Notes under the pieces: model-generated
What the model saw: the letters and a program-made list of their open reading frames with translations, nothing else
What the model was told of the DNA's origin: nothing
Databases searched by the model: none
NCBI GenBank assembly: GCA_964470965.1
Contig: CAYYIS010000033.1
Span: 1 to 60,694 of the forward strand
DNA length: 60,694 bases
DNA from: CAYYIS01 sp964470965
GTDB taxonomy: Bacteria; JAAXHH01; JABIQT01
Reading direction: 5' to 3'
Made by a program: the position numbers and the translations under genes
In this document: one piece after another, positions 26,193-35,481 of the stretch
Layout of the letters: the number at the start of each line of letters is the position of its first letter
Position numbering within the stretch: position 1 is the stretch's first letter

Positions 26193-26975
26193 ATTATCAA
26201 ACCATTTTACTGGATTATCGCCTTATTGTTGTTCGCCGGAGGTATGCTGGCGACTGTTTCCACCGGTATTGCCCGTAACGGACCCGGCCGGTACAACGAT
26301 TTTACATTCGCACGCGTGGCCTACAACGGCGGAGGTGGCGGCAGTTGGGGTTGGGGCCGACGAGGTGGTAGAAGCTGGGCCATGGATTTCCCATCGGCAG
26401 ATGACAATATGATCCGGGTATTGCGGCGTCAGACCACTCTTCGCATCAACGAACCCCAAAGAATCGATCTGTCCGATCCTCAAATTTTCGAGATTCCATT
26501 TCTGTATATTCTGGAAGTCGGCGGCCTCAACCTCGGCGAAGATGAAGCGGAGAACCTGCGGGAATACCTGCTACGCGGTGGATTCATGCTGGTGGACGAC
26601 TTTCATGGCTCGTATCAATGGTCCGTGTTTGAATCCCAGATGAAAAAGGTATTTCCCGATCGGACCATTGAAGAAATTCCCATGGACCACCCGGTCTTCC
26701 ACTGTTATTACGATTTCGATACGTACCCGCTCGTTCCGGGTACGGCCGCACTGGGCGGCTGGGGTGCGGGTAAGTATGAAGCCGACGGTGCCGATTACGG
26801 TCATCACTGCCGAGGTATCTTCGACGACGACGGACGCCTGTTGATCCTGATCAACTGGAACACCGACCTAGGGGACGGTTGGGAGCATGCGGCAGATCCA
26901 TTCTATCCCCGGAAATATTCCGAGGACGCCTACCGACTGTGCATCAATTTCGCTATCTACGCGATGACGCATTGA
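26193..26975 (+). CDS. DUF4159 domain protein with probable signal peptide
   Basis: The DUF4159 core covers most of the protein (F-T-F-A-R-V-A-Y near residue 36, F-M-L-V-D-D-F-H-G near 130). The first standard start in frame is TTG 26226, which would cut the signal peptide in half. The frame is open to 26193 after a TGA at 26190, and from ATT 26193 the text I-I-K-P-F-Y-W-I-I-A-L-L-L is a full signal peptide. I therefore suggest an ATT start, with GGGA about 6 bases upstream; 26226 is the fallback. The fold resembles GATase-like domains; function unknown. It follows the VWA gene after 117 bases. Confidence 0.65.
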   Translation: MIKPFYWIIALLLFAGGMLATVSTGIARNGPGRYNDFTFARVAYNGGGGGSWGWGRRGGRSWAMDFPSADDNMIRVLRRQTTLRINEPQRIDLSDPQIFEIPFLYILEVGGLNLGEDEAENLREYLLRGGFMLVDDFHGSYQWSVFESQMKKVFPDRTIEEIPMDHPVFHCYYDFDTYPLVPGTAALGGWGAGKYEADGADYGHHCRGIFDDDGRLLILINWNTDLGDGWEHAADPFYPRKYSEDAYRLCINFAIYAMTH

Positions 26976-26992
26976 CAAATAATTGCGGTACA

Positions 26993-27030
26993 AAAAAGGG
27001 AGATGAGCGACATGGCCCATCTCCCTTTTT
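26993..27030. terminator. Bidirectional terminator between convergent genes
   Basis: A perfect 13-pair stem (26993-27005 with 27018-27030) starts with five A and ends with five T, closing a 12-base loop. It serves both the DUF4159 gene and the transglycosylase gene. Confidence 0.88.
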
Positions 27031-27054
27031 CTGTTTAACCCGTGATTCCATTCG

Positions 27055-27771
27055 TTAATTTTGCCGGTATGCCTGATACAATGCCATCACGGCGGGTACA
27101 TAATTCTGCGTCTCCGTGTACAGGATACCATCCCGTTTGCCTTCTGCCAGCCACAGTCTTGCACGACCTTCACCACCGTTGTATGCCGCTAATCCACCCT
27201 CTACGCCGTACATATCGACCAGCGCCGCAAGGTATCGAGTACCGATACGGATATTAAGGGCGGGATTAAGAAGAATATCTTTTGAATTGGTCCACGTGAT
27301 GCCTTCGTAGTTCGCCATAAACATCCCGGTTACGGGCATGATCTGCATCAGTCCCATGGCGCCGGCGGGTGATATGCGATTGGTTCTCCAGCCGAGGCCA
27401 CTCTCCTGTGATATGGTAGCGCAGATAAGTTCTACGCTCAATTCTTCGTATTTTCGACTCGCTTCATAGATTTCATCGGCAATTCTGTATTTTTCTCGGG
27501 TCGATAATTCTGTATTTCTTTCGAAAATACTGGTGATTTTATCGATATTATACTGACGAATACTATCTACATTCATTTTTGCGTTCATTTCAACAACCTG
27601 CATTTCAAGCGTACCCATCCCAGATTCCAGGTTTTCCATGCGGGCCATGGTTGAACTGTACAATTCGTGCAGTCGCGACGAAAACCCTAATGAGATAAAG
27701 CATATCGCCAATCCAACACCGATCGATATTACGGTTCTGCCCCAACGCATTGATAACCAGGATATTGACAT
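27055..27771 (-). CDS. Lytic transglycosylase, SLT domain
   Basis: 238 residues. A signal anchor or uncleaved signal (about 12-31) is followed by a predicted coiled coil (about 33-90) and an SLT domain (about 105-235). I-S-Q-E-S-G-L-G-W near residue 122 holds the catalytic Glu; G-A-M-G-L-M-Q-I-M near 139 and A-A-Y-N-G-G near 210 are the other family motifs. It cleaves peptidoglycan glycan strands in the periplasm. TGGAGG lies 8 bases before the ATG. Confidence 0.88.
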   Translation of the reverse strand: MSISWLSMRWGRTVISIGVGLAICFISLGFSSRLHELYSSTMARMENLESGMGTLEMQVVEMNAKMNVDSIRQYNIDKITSIFERNTELSTREKYRIADEIYEASRKYEELSVELICATISQESGLGWRTNRISPAGAMGLMQIMPVTGMFMANYEGITWTNSKDILLNPALNIRIGTRYLAALVDMYGVEGGLAAYNGGEGRARLWLAEGKRDGILYTETQNYVPAVMALYQAYRQN

Positions 27772-27884
27772 GATTTCGACCTCCAGAAAATTAAACTACC
27801 TTCCGTCCGGTCCTAAGTCACATACCACTTGTATCTCTCCTGTAAGCTGCAACAATACAGGCCACACCGTATACAGACGTTTAG

Positions 27885-27913
27885 TAAATACTTTCGGTTT
27901 GGTTGAATGTCAA
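27885..27913 (-). promoter_or_regulatory. Possible promoter for the transglycosylase gene
   Basis: On the minus strand TTGACA (27913-27908) and TATTTA (27890-27885) are 17 bases apart. The -35 lies inside an imperfect hairpin (27901-27906 with 27930-27935, and 27908-27913 with 27922-27927), so it may overlap the end of the lys operon transcript. Confidence 0.4.
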
Positions 27914-28015
27914 GTATTAATTTGACAGGTCAACCGTATTATTTACGCCCTTCTTTAGATAATAGTATACGGGTGTTTTAATATCAGATACGTGTTCAAT
28001 ATCACATTATCTGGT

Positions 28016-29053
28016 TCATTTTACCATTTCTTTCAAGGCGGAAGTCAGAACTTCGATGCCGCGTGTGTATTCATCCAGTGACAGATGTTCGTCCGGTCGA
28101 TGGTCAAGCCGTGAATCACCAGGGCCATATGCAACGATCGGGCAGCCCCAGGCCGGCCCCAAAACGCACATATCCGATGTGCCGGTCTTCTTCTTGAACT
28201 TGGGCTGGCCGCCGGCCGTTCTGATGGCTTTCAAAAACGCGCGGATCAAAGGCGTGTTTTTCGATGTGATCACACCTTCAAGCCGTTGGTCGCATATTAC
28301 CTCTGCATCCCCGGCCGTACCGTTTACAAATGATATCAGGCCGTCGATATCGAAAGCAGGAGGTACGCGGACGGCTAAGTAGCTCTCGGCCGTATCCTTG
28401 AGGCCATCGTTATCCGAGATAAATCGGCGCAATTCCAGCCGGGGCGAATCGAATTCCCCTTTGCCGCTCCGATCAGCCGTATAGGCGGCCAGCGCGTTAT
28501 ACAGTTCTATAGCCTTTTCACCGGCACGGACGTTATCACCGGCGAAATGTGCGTTGGGCTGCACCTTTCTGTACCGGAAACCGACGATACCCTTATACCC
28601 GATTGTGATGTTGTCCCAGCCACTGGGCTCGCCAATAACCACAACATCAGGATGCATCCTATCCACCAGATGCCACGCGCCTCTAGAGGTTGGGCTCTCC
28701 TCTTCCACTGCCCCTATTACCGAAATCCGAGTGCCGGTAAGCTCCGTCAGCCGGGACGCGGCACAGATAAACGTGGCAAAGGAACCTTTTGCGTCTACCG
28801 AGCCACGGCCGTAGAGGACGCCGTCTTTCTCACACACTGGGACGATTCCGGGCGCGGTATCTATGTGCCCGACCAATGCCAGATGCCGGTCCCCGGAGCC
28901 GATCTCTCCGACCGCATTGCCGACTTCATCCTGGTGGGACCTGAACCCACGCTTCCTCATTTGATCAACAAGAAATGCGGATAGTTCCCCCTCTTCCGTA
29001 GCTGGGCTATAGAATTCCACCATGCGCCGGATCAAACCTATGTCATCATACAT
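28016..29053 (-). CDS. lysK: [LysW]-lysine/[LysW]-ornithine hydrolase
   Basis: Last step of the LysW pathway: releases lysine (or ornithine) from the C-terminal Glu of LysW. This 345-residue M20 zinc peptidase has V-G-H-I-D-T near residue 63 and G-S-V-D-A-K-G near 86 (metal ligands), and E-E-E-S-P-T near 117 with the general base Glu. The nearby lysJ, lysZ, lysY, lysX and lysW genes make LysK the right name rather than a generic ArgE or DapE. It is the last gene of the cluster, 110 bases after lysJ. Confidence 0.85.
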   Translation of the reverse strand: MYDDIGLIRRMVEFYSPATEEGELSAFLVDQMRKRGFRSHQDEVGNAVGEIGSGDRHLALVGHIDTAPGIVPVCEKDGVLYGRGSVDAKGSFATFICAASRLTELTGTRISVIGAVEEESPTSRGAWHLVDRMHPDVVVIGEPSGWDNITIGYKGIVGFRYRKVQPNAHFAGDNVRAGEKAIELYNALAAYTADRSGKGEFDSPRLELRRFISDNDGLKDTAESYLAVRVPPAFDIDGLISFVNGTAGDAEVICDQRLEGVITSKNTPLIRAFLKAIRTAGGQPKFKKKTGTSDMCVLGPAWGCPIVAYGPGDSRLDHRPDEHLSLDEYTRGIEVLTSALKEMVK

Positions 29054-29163
29054 AATGGCGTCTCTGCCTACTTTTCAGTGAGTCCAAACCCAAAAAGGGA
29101 TCACAGCATTGGCTTTTTCCGGACCGAATCCAGCGCACTCTGACTGTAATCCCTACTATCTTT

Positions 29164-30330
29164 CTAGCGTTTTAATGCGCGGAAAGTATCCGCGGTTCTT
29201 TCTATTACGGTGTCGATCTCATCACGTGAAATAACGAGCGGCGGCAGAAACCGCAGAACCGTATTGCCAGCCGGCAATGCCATGACACCGCGCGCCATCA
29301 GATCCCGAAGCACTGGCGTTACCTTGCCTTTCAACTCGACGCCGATCATCAGACCCATGCCACGAATTTCACGTATCATCGGTGATTGGATCGCCACCAA
29401 CCTATCCCTGAAATATGCGCCGTTTTCGCGAGCCTGTTCCACCAGCCCTTGGTCTCGTATCACACCAATTGCAGCAATAGCCGCAGCGCACAGTACCGGA
29501 TTGCCGCCGAAAGTGCTGCCATGTGACATGATAGGCACCGAGGTAGCTCTCTCCCTGCAGAGCGTGGCACCCATGGGCAACCCGCCGGCCATAGATTTGG
29601 CAACACACAGGATGTCCGGTTGAAGATCGAAATGTTCACAGGCAAACATCCTGCCCGTTCTTCCAAATCCGGTCTGTACTTCATCAATGATTAGTAGCGC
29701 CCCGGCCTGGGTGCACCACTCCCTTGTCCGGTGAAGGAACGCCCCTTCGGCCGGACGTACGCCGCCTTCACCCTGCACCACTTCTAGGATAACAGCCGCT
29801 GTTTTATCCGTGACGGCATTCTCCATCGCCTCGACATCGTTGAATTTAATGTGAGAAAACCCTGGAACCAGCGGTTCGAATGGTTTACGGTATTTTTCGT
29901 TCCAGGTGGCGCTCAACGCTCCGAAGGTGCGCCCGTGAAACCCGCGCATGGTGGCCACTATCTCCTGGCGGCCGGTGCTTGCCCTGGCAAATTTCAGTGC
30001 CGCTTCCACGGCTTCCGTACCGGAATTGCACAGAAAAACATGGTCCAGACCCCGAGGAGCTATATCCGCAAGCGTCTTCAGAAGCTGGGCCCTCACGTCA
30101 TTGTAAAAGGACTCCGGACAGATAGATAGACACGCCATTTGCCTTGTGACGGCCGCCGTTACCGCATCGTGGCAGTGCCCTACATTCGCCGAGCCCTGTC
30201 CGCCCACACAGTCGATATATTCCCTGCCGTCGGAATCCCATAGCCGAGCGCCCATTCCTCGTACGATCGTCACATCTCGCTTTGGAACAACTCCGAAGGA
30301 ATACTGATCTTCAATCTTCGCAAATTCCAT
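29164..30330 (-). CDS. lysJ: [LysW]-aminoadipate semialdehyde/acetylornithine aminotransferase
   Basis: A 388-residue class III PLP aminotransferase that makes [LysW]-lysine using glutamate. It has the family text C-N-S-G-T-E-A-V-E-A near residue 106, D-E-V-Q-T-G-F-G-R-T-G near 216, and V-A-K-S-M-A-G-G-L near 244 with the PLP Lys. The gene starts two bases after the lysZ stop. It could also serve ornithine synthesis on the same carrier. ArgD is the near relative. Confidence 0.85.
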   Translation of the reverse strand: MEFAKIEDQYSFGVVPKRDVTIVRGMGARLWDSDGREYIDCVGGQGSANVGHCHDAVTAAVTRQMACLSICPESFYNDVRAQLLKTLADIAPRGLDHVFLCNSGTEAVEAALKFARASTGRQEIVATMRGFHGRTFGALSATWNEKYRKPFEPLVPGFSHIKFNDVEAMENAVTDKTAAVILEVVQGEGGVRPAEGAFLHRTREWCTQAGALLIIDEVQTGFGRTGRMFACEHFDLQPDILCVAKSMAGGLPMGATLCRERATSVPIMSHGSTFGGNPVLCAAAIAAIGVIRDQGLVEQARENGAYFRDRLVAIQSPMIREIRGMGLMIGVELKGKVTPVLRDLMARGVMALPAGNTVLRFLPPLVISRDEIDTVIERTADTFRALKR

Positions 30331-30332
30331 GT

Positions 30333-31136
30333 CTAGCCTTGACCTATCACGGTCCCGATGCCCTGAAGCGCGGCCGTCACGGGATTGGGAATGCGGCCGT
30401 CACCGAGGATGACGCTCTGCACGCCTTCTTCAAGCGCTTCTTTGGCACCCAGGAGCTTCTTTTTCATACGACCCTGCGCATATGTCCCGATCGCCTCTTC
30501 GATGCCGGCCGGTTCCAACTCTTGGATCAGGGATTCCTCATCGTTCAAATCCTTCAGAAATCCCGGGGTATTGGACAGAATCAGAAGACGGTCGGCGCCA
30601 AGGGCGTTGGCGAGGACGGCTGCTGCACGGTCTCCGTCCACGTTAATCGCCTCGCCTTCGTAGCTGATGGCCGGCGGGCTGATCACTGGCAGGTAACCGT
30701 TGTCGAGCAGCAGATGTATCAACGAAACATTCGCCTGTTCCACCCGGCCGGTGTAATCATTCTTGAGCACCATTTTTCGACCGTTTTCTACGATGCGGAC
30801 CCGTGATTTACGTTTTCCTTCCAGCAGGCGGCCGTCCACTCCACTCAGGCCGACCGAGTTAACACCCAATTGCTGGAGTTTCTCCACAATGCGAGTGTTC
30901 ACCTTGCCGCAATACACCATCGCGAAGATATCAAGCGTATCCCAGTCGGTGTACCGGCTTGTAAAGCCCGACGGAGACGTCACCATACGGGGCGGTTTAC
31001 CGAGTCGCGTGGAGATCTGGTTCAACTCATCTGACGCTCCGTGCACCAGAACCAGCGGTTCCGTCTGATGCGCGATATCCTCGAGGACACCGTCGAGGTT
31101 AATTCCTTTGCTACCACCTATTTTAACAACAAACAT
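30333..31136 (-). CDS. lysZ: [LysW]-aminoadipate/[LysW]-glutamate kinase
   Basis: A 267-residue amino-acid kinase. It has K-I-G-G-S at the N-terminus, V-H-G-A-S-D-E near residue 31 and, near 55, T-S-P-S-G-F-T-S-R-Y-T-D, the text that marks LysZ rather than ArgB. N-V-D-G-D-R-A-A-A near 165 is the shared catalytic region. It phosphorylates the gamma-linked aminoadipate on LysW. It is split from lysY by hisS and leads into lysJ with a two-base gap. Confidence 0.87.
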   Translation of the reverse strand: MFVVKIGGSKGINLDGVLEDIAHQTEPLVLVHGASDELNQISTRLGKPPRMVTSPSGFTSRYTDWDTLDIFAMVYCGKVNTRIVEKLQQLGVNSVGLSGVDGRLLEGKRKSRVRIVENGRKMVLKNDYTGRVEQANVSLIHLLLDNGYLPVISPPAISYEGEAINVDGDRAAAVLANALGADRLLILSNTPGFLKDLNDEESLIQELEPAGIEEAIGTYAQGRMKKKLLGAKEALEEGVQSVILGDGRIPNPVTAALQGIGTVIGQG

Positions 31137-31245
31137 AAGTATACTACCTAACTGCCATGACTTTCCTTAACCCACACCGAAAAAGAGCATGTGCTTAAAA
31201 AGTCAACGTCGGTCCCACCTTCCTATTCCGGCAATAAACCGGGTT

Positions 31246-32505
31246 CTACACTCGCCCACTCACGATTTCTATGGCTTCATCCCGGGGTAACGTGGTCTGC
31301 GTGCTGCCTGCCATGCTACGTAACGTCAATGTGCCGGCGGCGATTTCGTCTTCGCCCAGGATCAGCGTATAATCGACACCGATTCGGTCGGCGTGTTTCA
31401 TCTGTGCCTTCAGGCTGCGGTTTTCCCAGAGGGCCGTCGCACCCACCTGCTGCTCCCGTAGTGTCTGCACCAGCATCACCGCCCCAGCCTTGGCCTCAGT
31501 ACCGAGATAGGCAACCCCGACGGTCGGCTTCGGAATAACGGGTGGCACGATGCCTTGGTGTTTTAACGTCAAGAGTACCCGATCCATGCCGGATGCGAAC
31601 CCGATGGCCGGCGTTGCCGGGCCTCCAATCATTTCGGTCAAACCGTCGTACCGCCCACCGCCACATATGGCGCTCTGCGCGCCGATGCCATCGGCCCAAA
31701 CTTCGAAAACGGTTTTTGTATAGTAATCGAGGCCGCGTACCAGCCTGTGATTGATCGTATATGGTCGTTCCAGGGCATCCAGATAGGACTTCAGTTCACC
31801 AAAGTGGTCACTGCATTCCATACAAAGTGAATCAATAATCTGGGGAGCCTTTTCTATAATAGGCTGGCACGGTCTGTTTTTGCAATCCAGCAGACGCAGC
31901 GGATTTTTTTCCAGCCGACGGTGGCAATCCTCGCAGACTTCATTCACATGGTCCGCATAAAAGGCGGCCAATGCCGTCAGATATTCCGGTCGGCATCCAG
32001 GACACCCCGTACTGTTAATCTGAAACGACAGACCGGTGAGGTCCATATCGTCATACAGCTGCCAGGCGAGCACCATTACTTCCAGGTCTATGGCCGGATC
32101 CTGGCTGCCGATCACTTCCACGTCTATTTGCATGAACTGCCGGTAGCGTCCTGCCTGCGGACGTTCGTATCGAAATGCGGGACCGATGGTGTACAACCTG
32201 AGCGGTTGTGGGCGGCCGTACAGTTTTTTCTCCACATAGGCACGCACGAGTCCAGCCGTGAACTCCGGCCGGAGCGTCATGCTGTCGCCGCTCCGATCCT
32301 CAAAGGAGTACATCTGCTTCTCGACTATATCCGTTGAATCCCCTACATTACGTGCATACAGCGCAGTCGATTCGAAAATTGGGACATCAAGCTGCTCGTA
32401 TCCATACAAACTGCAGGTCTGATGTGTTTTTTCTGTAATATGACGCCAGTATGCCTGGTCTTCTGGAAGGATATCGTATGTTCCGGTCGGTGCTTGATAC
32501 CTCAT
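31246..32505 (-). CDS. hisS: Histidyl-tRNA synthetase
   Basis: A 419-residue class II synthetase. Motif 2 is F-R-Y-E-R-P-Q-A-G-R-Y-R-Q-F near residue 111, followed by Q-I-D-V-E-V. The histidine motifs L-V-R-G-L-D-Y-Y near 259 and C-G-G-G-R-Y-D near 285 are present. The C-terminal anticodon domain spans about 325-410. GAGGG lies about 6 bases before the ATG. It is housed between lysY and lysZ, the only gene in the cluster not of the LysW pathway. Confidence 0.93.
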   Translation of the reverse strand: MRYQAPTGTYDILPEDQAYWRHITEKTHQTCSLYGYEQLDVPIFESTALYARNVGDSTDIVEKQMYSFEDRSGDSMTLRPEFTAGLVRAYVEKKLYGRPQPLRLYTIGPAFRYERPQAGRYRQFMQIDVEVIGSQDPAIDLEVMVLAWQLYDDMDLTGLSFQINSTGCPGCRPEYLTALAAFYADHVNEVCEDCHRRLEKNPLRLLDCKNRPCQPIIEKAPQIIDSLCMECSDHFGELKSYLDALERPYTINHRLVRGLDYYTKTVFEVWADGIGAQSAICGGGRYDGLTEMIGGPATPAIGFASGMDRVLLTLKHQGIVPPVIPKPTVGVAYLGTEAKAGAVMLVQTLREQQVGATALWENRSLKAQMKHADRIGVDYTLILGEDEIAAGTLTLRSMAGSTQTTLPRDEAIEIVSGRV

Positions 32506-32576
32506 GATCCCTCTTTCCGTAATTGACCATAGACTGCGGTTAGCCGAGATGCTGCCCTCTGTTGTCCAGCGAAACT

Positions 32577-33617
32577 CTAGATCGGATGCAGTCCAGGAAA
32601 TTCCAGACCGGTACGTTCATCTAATCCATACATCAGATTTATGGCCTGCACCGCCTGCCCGGCCGCTCCCTTCACGAGATTGTCCAACGCCCCCATCACC
32701 ACCAGGCGCTTACTGTGAGGATCGCGTTCAAAGCCAATATCGCAATAATTAGTGCCCGCCAGAAATTTTGGCTCAGGATATCGGAAGATTCCCTGACGCT
32801 CCTTTATAATACGTATGAACGGTTCCTGACCGTATGCCGCCCGGTAAATGCTCCATATATCTTTGTCCGTGCAATCGTTTGTTACAAATGTATGCGCCGT
32901 CATCAGAATCCCGCGTACCATCTCTATAGCCGTTGCGGAGAAGTGAATTTGCGGGCGGATTCCACAGTTTAATTCCTGTATCATCTCCGCTGTGTGGCGA
33001 TGGGCGGTAGGCTTGAAAGACCGTACCGCACCGCTGCGCTCCGGATGATGGGACGACTGGTCGGCCTTGTTTCCGCCGGCCGACGATCCTATTTTGCCTT
33101 CCATCATAATGCATCCCGGATCGATGACCCCGGCCTTCATAAGCGGCGCAAGCGATAGTATCGCGGTCGCGGCGAGGCAACCGGTACAGGCCACATGTTT
33201 GGATTCGCGGATCCGGTCCCGGTGTAATTCTGCCAAGCCGTAAACGAATCGGCCCAGAAGTTCCGGATGGGTATGGGCGTGACCGTACCAGACCGGGTAA
33301 TCTGCCGGGTCATTCAGCCTGAAATCAGCACTGAGATCAATAACCCGCTCACCAAGGGGGAACAATTCAGTGCATTGCTGCATAGCCTCCCCGTGTGGCA
33401 GAGCAACGCACAGCACGTCGCAGGGCTTCAGTTCCGCCACAGGCGAAAATTTGAGATTGGTCACTTTTCGGAGGTTCGGATGCGCCCGCCCCACAGGTTT
33501 CCCAGAAAACCGCTCGGAGGTGACCTGCTGTACTTCCACCTCCGGATGAAACAAAAGCAACCGCAGCAACTCGCCGCCGCCATACCCGGAGGCGCCGACG
33601 ATCGAAACGGTAATCAT
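32577..33617 (-). CDS. lysY: [LysW]-aminoadipyl-phosphate / acetylglutamyl-phosphate reductase
   Basis: A 346-residue NADPH-dependent reductase of the ArgC/LysY family. The Rossmann motif is G-A-S-G-Y-G-G-G-E near residue 8, and A-C-T-G-C near 149 holds the catalytic Cys. S-S-A-G-G-N-K near 181 and the text S-G-A-V-R-S-F-K-P-T-A-H-R-H-T near 196 fit LysY. The ATG overlaps the stop of the upstream ligase by ATGA, so the two are coupled. Confidence 0.88.
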   Translation of the reverse strand: MITVSIVGASGYGGGELLRLLLFHPEVEVQQVTSERFSGKPVGRAHPNLRKVTNLKFSPVAELKPCDVLCVALPHGEAMQQCTELFPLGERVIDLSADFRLNDPADYPVWYGHAHTHPELLGRFVYGLAELHRDRIRESKHVACTGCLAATAILSLAPLMKAGVIDPGCIMMEGKIGSSAGGNKADQSSHHPERSGAVRSFKPTAHRHTAEMIQELNCGIRPQIHFSATAIEMVRGILMTAHTFVTNDCTDKDIWSIYRAAYGQEPFIRIIKERQGIFRYPEPKFLAGTNYCDIGFERDPHSKRLVVMGALDNLVKGAAGQAVQAINLMYGLDERTGLEFPGLHPI

Positions 33618-34459
33618 GACAGGGCTACCTTTACGAGATGGTCGATAATCAGATCCGGAATATCTACACCGGTGGGCTGTATACTATTACGGAATTCCAT
33701 GGTGTAATTCACTTCATTTACTCGAATGCCCTGATCCTCCGTCTCTATCAGATCCACCGCAAGGATTCCACCGCCAACCGCCTCAGCAGCTGCGGTCGAG
33801 AGCAATCCGACCTCACCATCCACAGGGCAGTTCTCAGCCCTGCCTCCCAGGGCTGTATTTGTTTTCCAGTGATCCGAATACCGATAGATGGCGCAGATGG
33901 TTTCGCCGTCTATGACAAACGAGCGGATGTCGCGTTTTTGCTTCTTGTCCACATACTCTTGTATATAAAATATCGAGTGGTGGTATGATCCCAATGTTTC
34001 CTTATGTTCGAGCACCGCCTCCGCCGATGACCGGTCATTAACCTTTGCAATAAGGCGTCCCCACGAACCTATGGCGGGTTTAAGGACCACCGGGTACCCC
34101 ATCTCCTCAATCGCCTCAAGCGCCGCCTCAGCGGTGAACGCCACACAAGATTTCAACGTCGGTACGTTATGCTTGAGGAGCGCCATCGTTGTCAAAAATT
34201 TGCTGCCGCAGACCCTGGCTACCTCATATGTGTTGACCGTTTTTACGCCATGGTCGTTAAGAATTTTGAGTGAATAAAGCGCTCTGGAATGGTTTATATT
34301 TCGCTCCAGGATAGCGTCATACTCGCACCTATTCTGATTCAGATCGAAGATGAGTTTCCGATCATCTATCCTTTCCAGCGAAAGGCCACGGCGATGCGCG
34401 GCTTCAAAGAGGAGCTTTTGTTCTTCCGTTACGATGGACAGGAGGATTCCCAGATTCAC
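33614..34459 (-). CDS. lysX: [LysW]-alpha-aminoadipate ligase LysX (RimK-type ATP-grasp)
   Basis: Joins alpha-aminoadipate to the C-terminal Glu of LysW with ATP. The 281-residue protein starts at GTG 34459, which overlaps the stop of the upstream ligase by GTGA; the frame is open further but unlike the family. Family text: A-L-Y-S-L-K near residue 52, P-V-V-L-K-P-A-I-G-S-W-G-R near 122, and the C-terminal N-E-V-N-Y-T-M-E-F near 244 with metal-binding Glu and Asn, the classic LysX end. It is the second of two tandem ligases. Confidence 0.85.
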   Translation of the reverse strand: MNLGILLSIVTEEQKLLFEAAHRRGLSLERIDDRKLIFDLNQNRCEYDAILERNINHSRALYSLKILNDHGVKTVNTYEVARVCGSKFLTTMALLKHNVPTLKSCVAFTAEAALEAIEEMGYPVVLKPAIGSWGRLIAKVNDRSSAEAVLEHKETLGSYHHSIFYIQEYVDKKQKRDIRSFVIDGETICAIYRYSDHWKTNTALGGRAENCPVDGEVGLLSTAAAEAVGGGILAVDLIETEDQGIRVNEVNYTMEFRNSIQPTGVDIPDLIIDHLVKVALS

Positions 34460-35319
34460 GATGAGGCGCCCTTCCCTTTCATTGCCTTTGATTGGGAGAT
34501 GGCGTGATCGATGACAAGTCCCGCTATTTTGACACCGGTGATATCTTCCACTTCGGTTAGACCAGTGGATGGCGACAGGTCGACCACCTGCCAATGGTCT
34601 CTGGTCCGGACAAGATCGACTGCCAGTACGCCACCGCCCACAGCACCAACCGCCTTAACCGCGGTCTCATTCAATTCATCTGAAACCGGATAGGCCTCTA
34701 TAAGACCACCATCTTTAATAGAGGTGACCCAGTGGTTAGTAAGGACAGAAATCGCCGCAACGGTCCGGTCCCCGACCACATAGGCACGTACGTCATGGCC
34801 GGGCATTTCGATATATTTCTGGATAAAAAAGATCGAATGATGATAGGTACCCAGGACTTTCTTGTGTTCCAGAACCGTCTGTGCTGTGAACTTATCCTGA
34901 ATGCGGGAAATTAACTGACCCGACGGACCCTCTACCGGCTTGAGTACCACCGGATAACCGACTTCCTCCATCGCTTCCAGTGCCGATTCCGGCGTGAAGG
35001 CCACACGCACAGCCGGCGTCGGGACCCGGTGTTCCCGTAATGCCATCTCGGCCAGAAGACGGTTGCCACTCGTCTCGGCTACCACATGGGTATTGAGGGT
35101 TGGAATTCCCCAGTCTTCGGCTATTTTCAGTGCATATAACGCCCGATGACGATCTACGCATCGATCGAGCAATATGTCGATTTCCAGGTTGGGATGCTCC
35201 AGATCGAAAAACACCGAGGTATTATCTATCGGAGCCACGACCAGCCCACGAGTTTTCGCCGCTGCGATCAGACGTTTTTCATCCGTTCTGATACGGGATA
35301 GAATGATTCCTATATTCAT
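34456..35319 (-). CDS. Second RimK-type ATP-grasp ligase, LysX/ArgX-like, with altered metal site
   Basis: A 287-residue paralogue of LysX: same layout, with A-L-Y-A-L-K near residue 63 and P-V-V-L-K-P-V-E-G-P-S-G-Q near 123. The end differs: where LysX has E-V-N-x-T-x-E-F this has D-L-S-P-S-T-G-L-T-E-V-E, closer to RimK (E-V-N-S-S-P-G-L-E) but with Asp for Glu and Ser for the metal-binding Asn. It may be ArgX (glutamate onto LysW), another ligase, or catalytically weakened. It lies between lysW and lysX, so a LysW partner is likely. No strong ribosome site precedes the ATG. Confidence 0.7.
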   Translation of the reverse strand: MNIGIILSRIRTDEKRLIAAAKTRGLVVAPIDNTSVFFDLEHPNLEIDILLDRCVDRHRALYALKIAEDWGIPTLNTHVVAETSGNRLLAEMALREHRVPTPAVRVAFTPESALEAMEEVGYPVVLKPVEGPSGQLISRIQDKFTAQTVLEHKKVLGTYHHSIFFIQKYIEMPGHDVRAYVVGDRTVAAISVLTNHWVTSIKDGGLIEAYPVSDELNETAVKAVGAVGGGVLAVDLVRTRDHWQVVDLSPSTGLTEVEDITGVKIAGLVIDHAISQSKAMKGKGASS

Positions 35320-35360
35320 AGTTTTCCGTAAATAGCATCGTATGCTAAATGTTGCTTAAA

Positions 35361-35389
35361 AACAAAATCGGGGAGTTTCCTCCCCGATT
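35361..35389 (-). terminator. Terminator/attenuator between lysW and the ligases
   Basis: On the minus strand a 10-pair GC-rich stem (35389-35380 with 35375-35366, loop GAAA) is followed by TTTTGTTTTT. It lies about 93 bases after the lysW stop and about 40 bases before the next gene. It should end part of the transcripts after lysW, making lysW more abundant than the downstream enzymes. Confidence 0.82.
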
Positions 35390-35481
35390 CCAATGGGATA
35401 ATGAGCCCACCGGAGACTTCTCATATCGTCAGGTCACACGCACTGCGAGAGTGATCAATCGTCCGATGCGGGATCGGAGCC

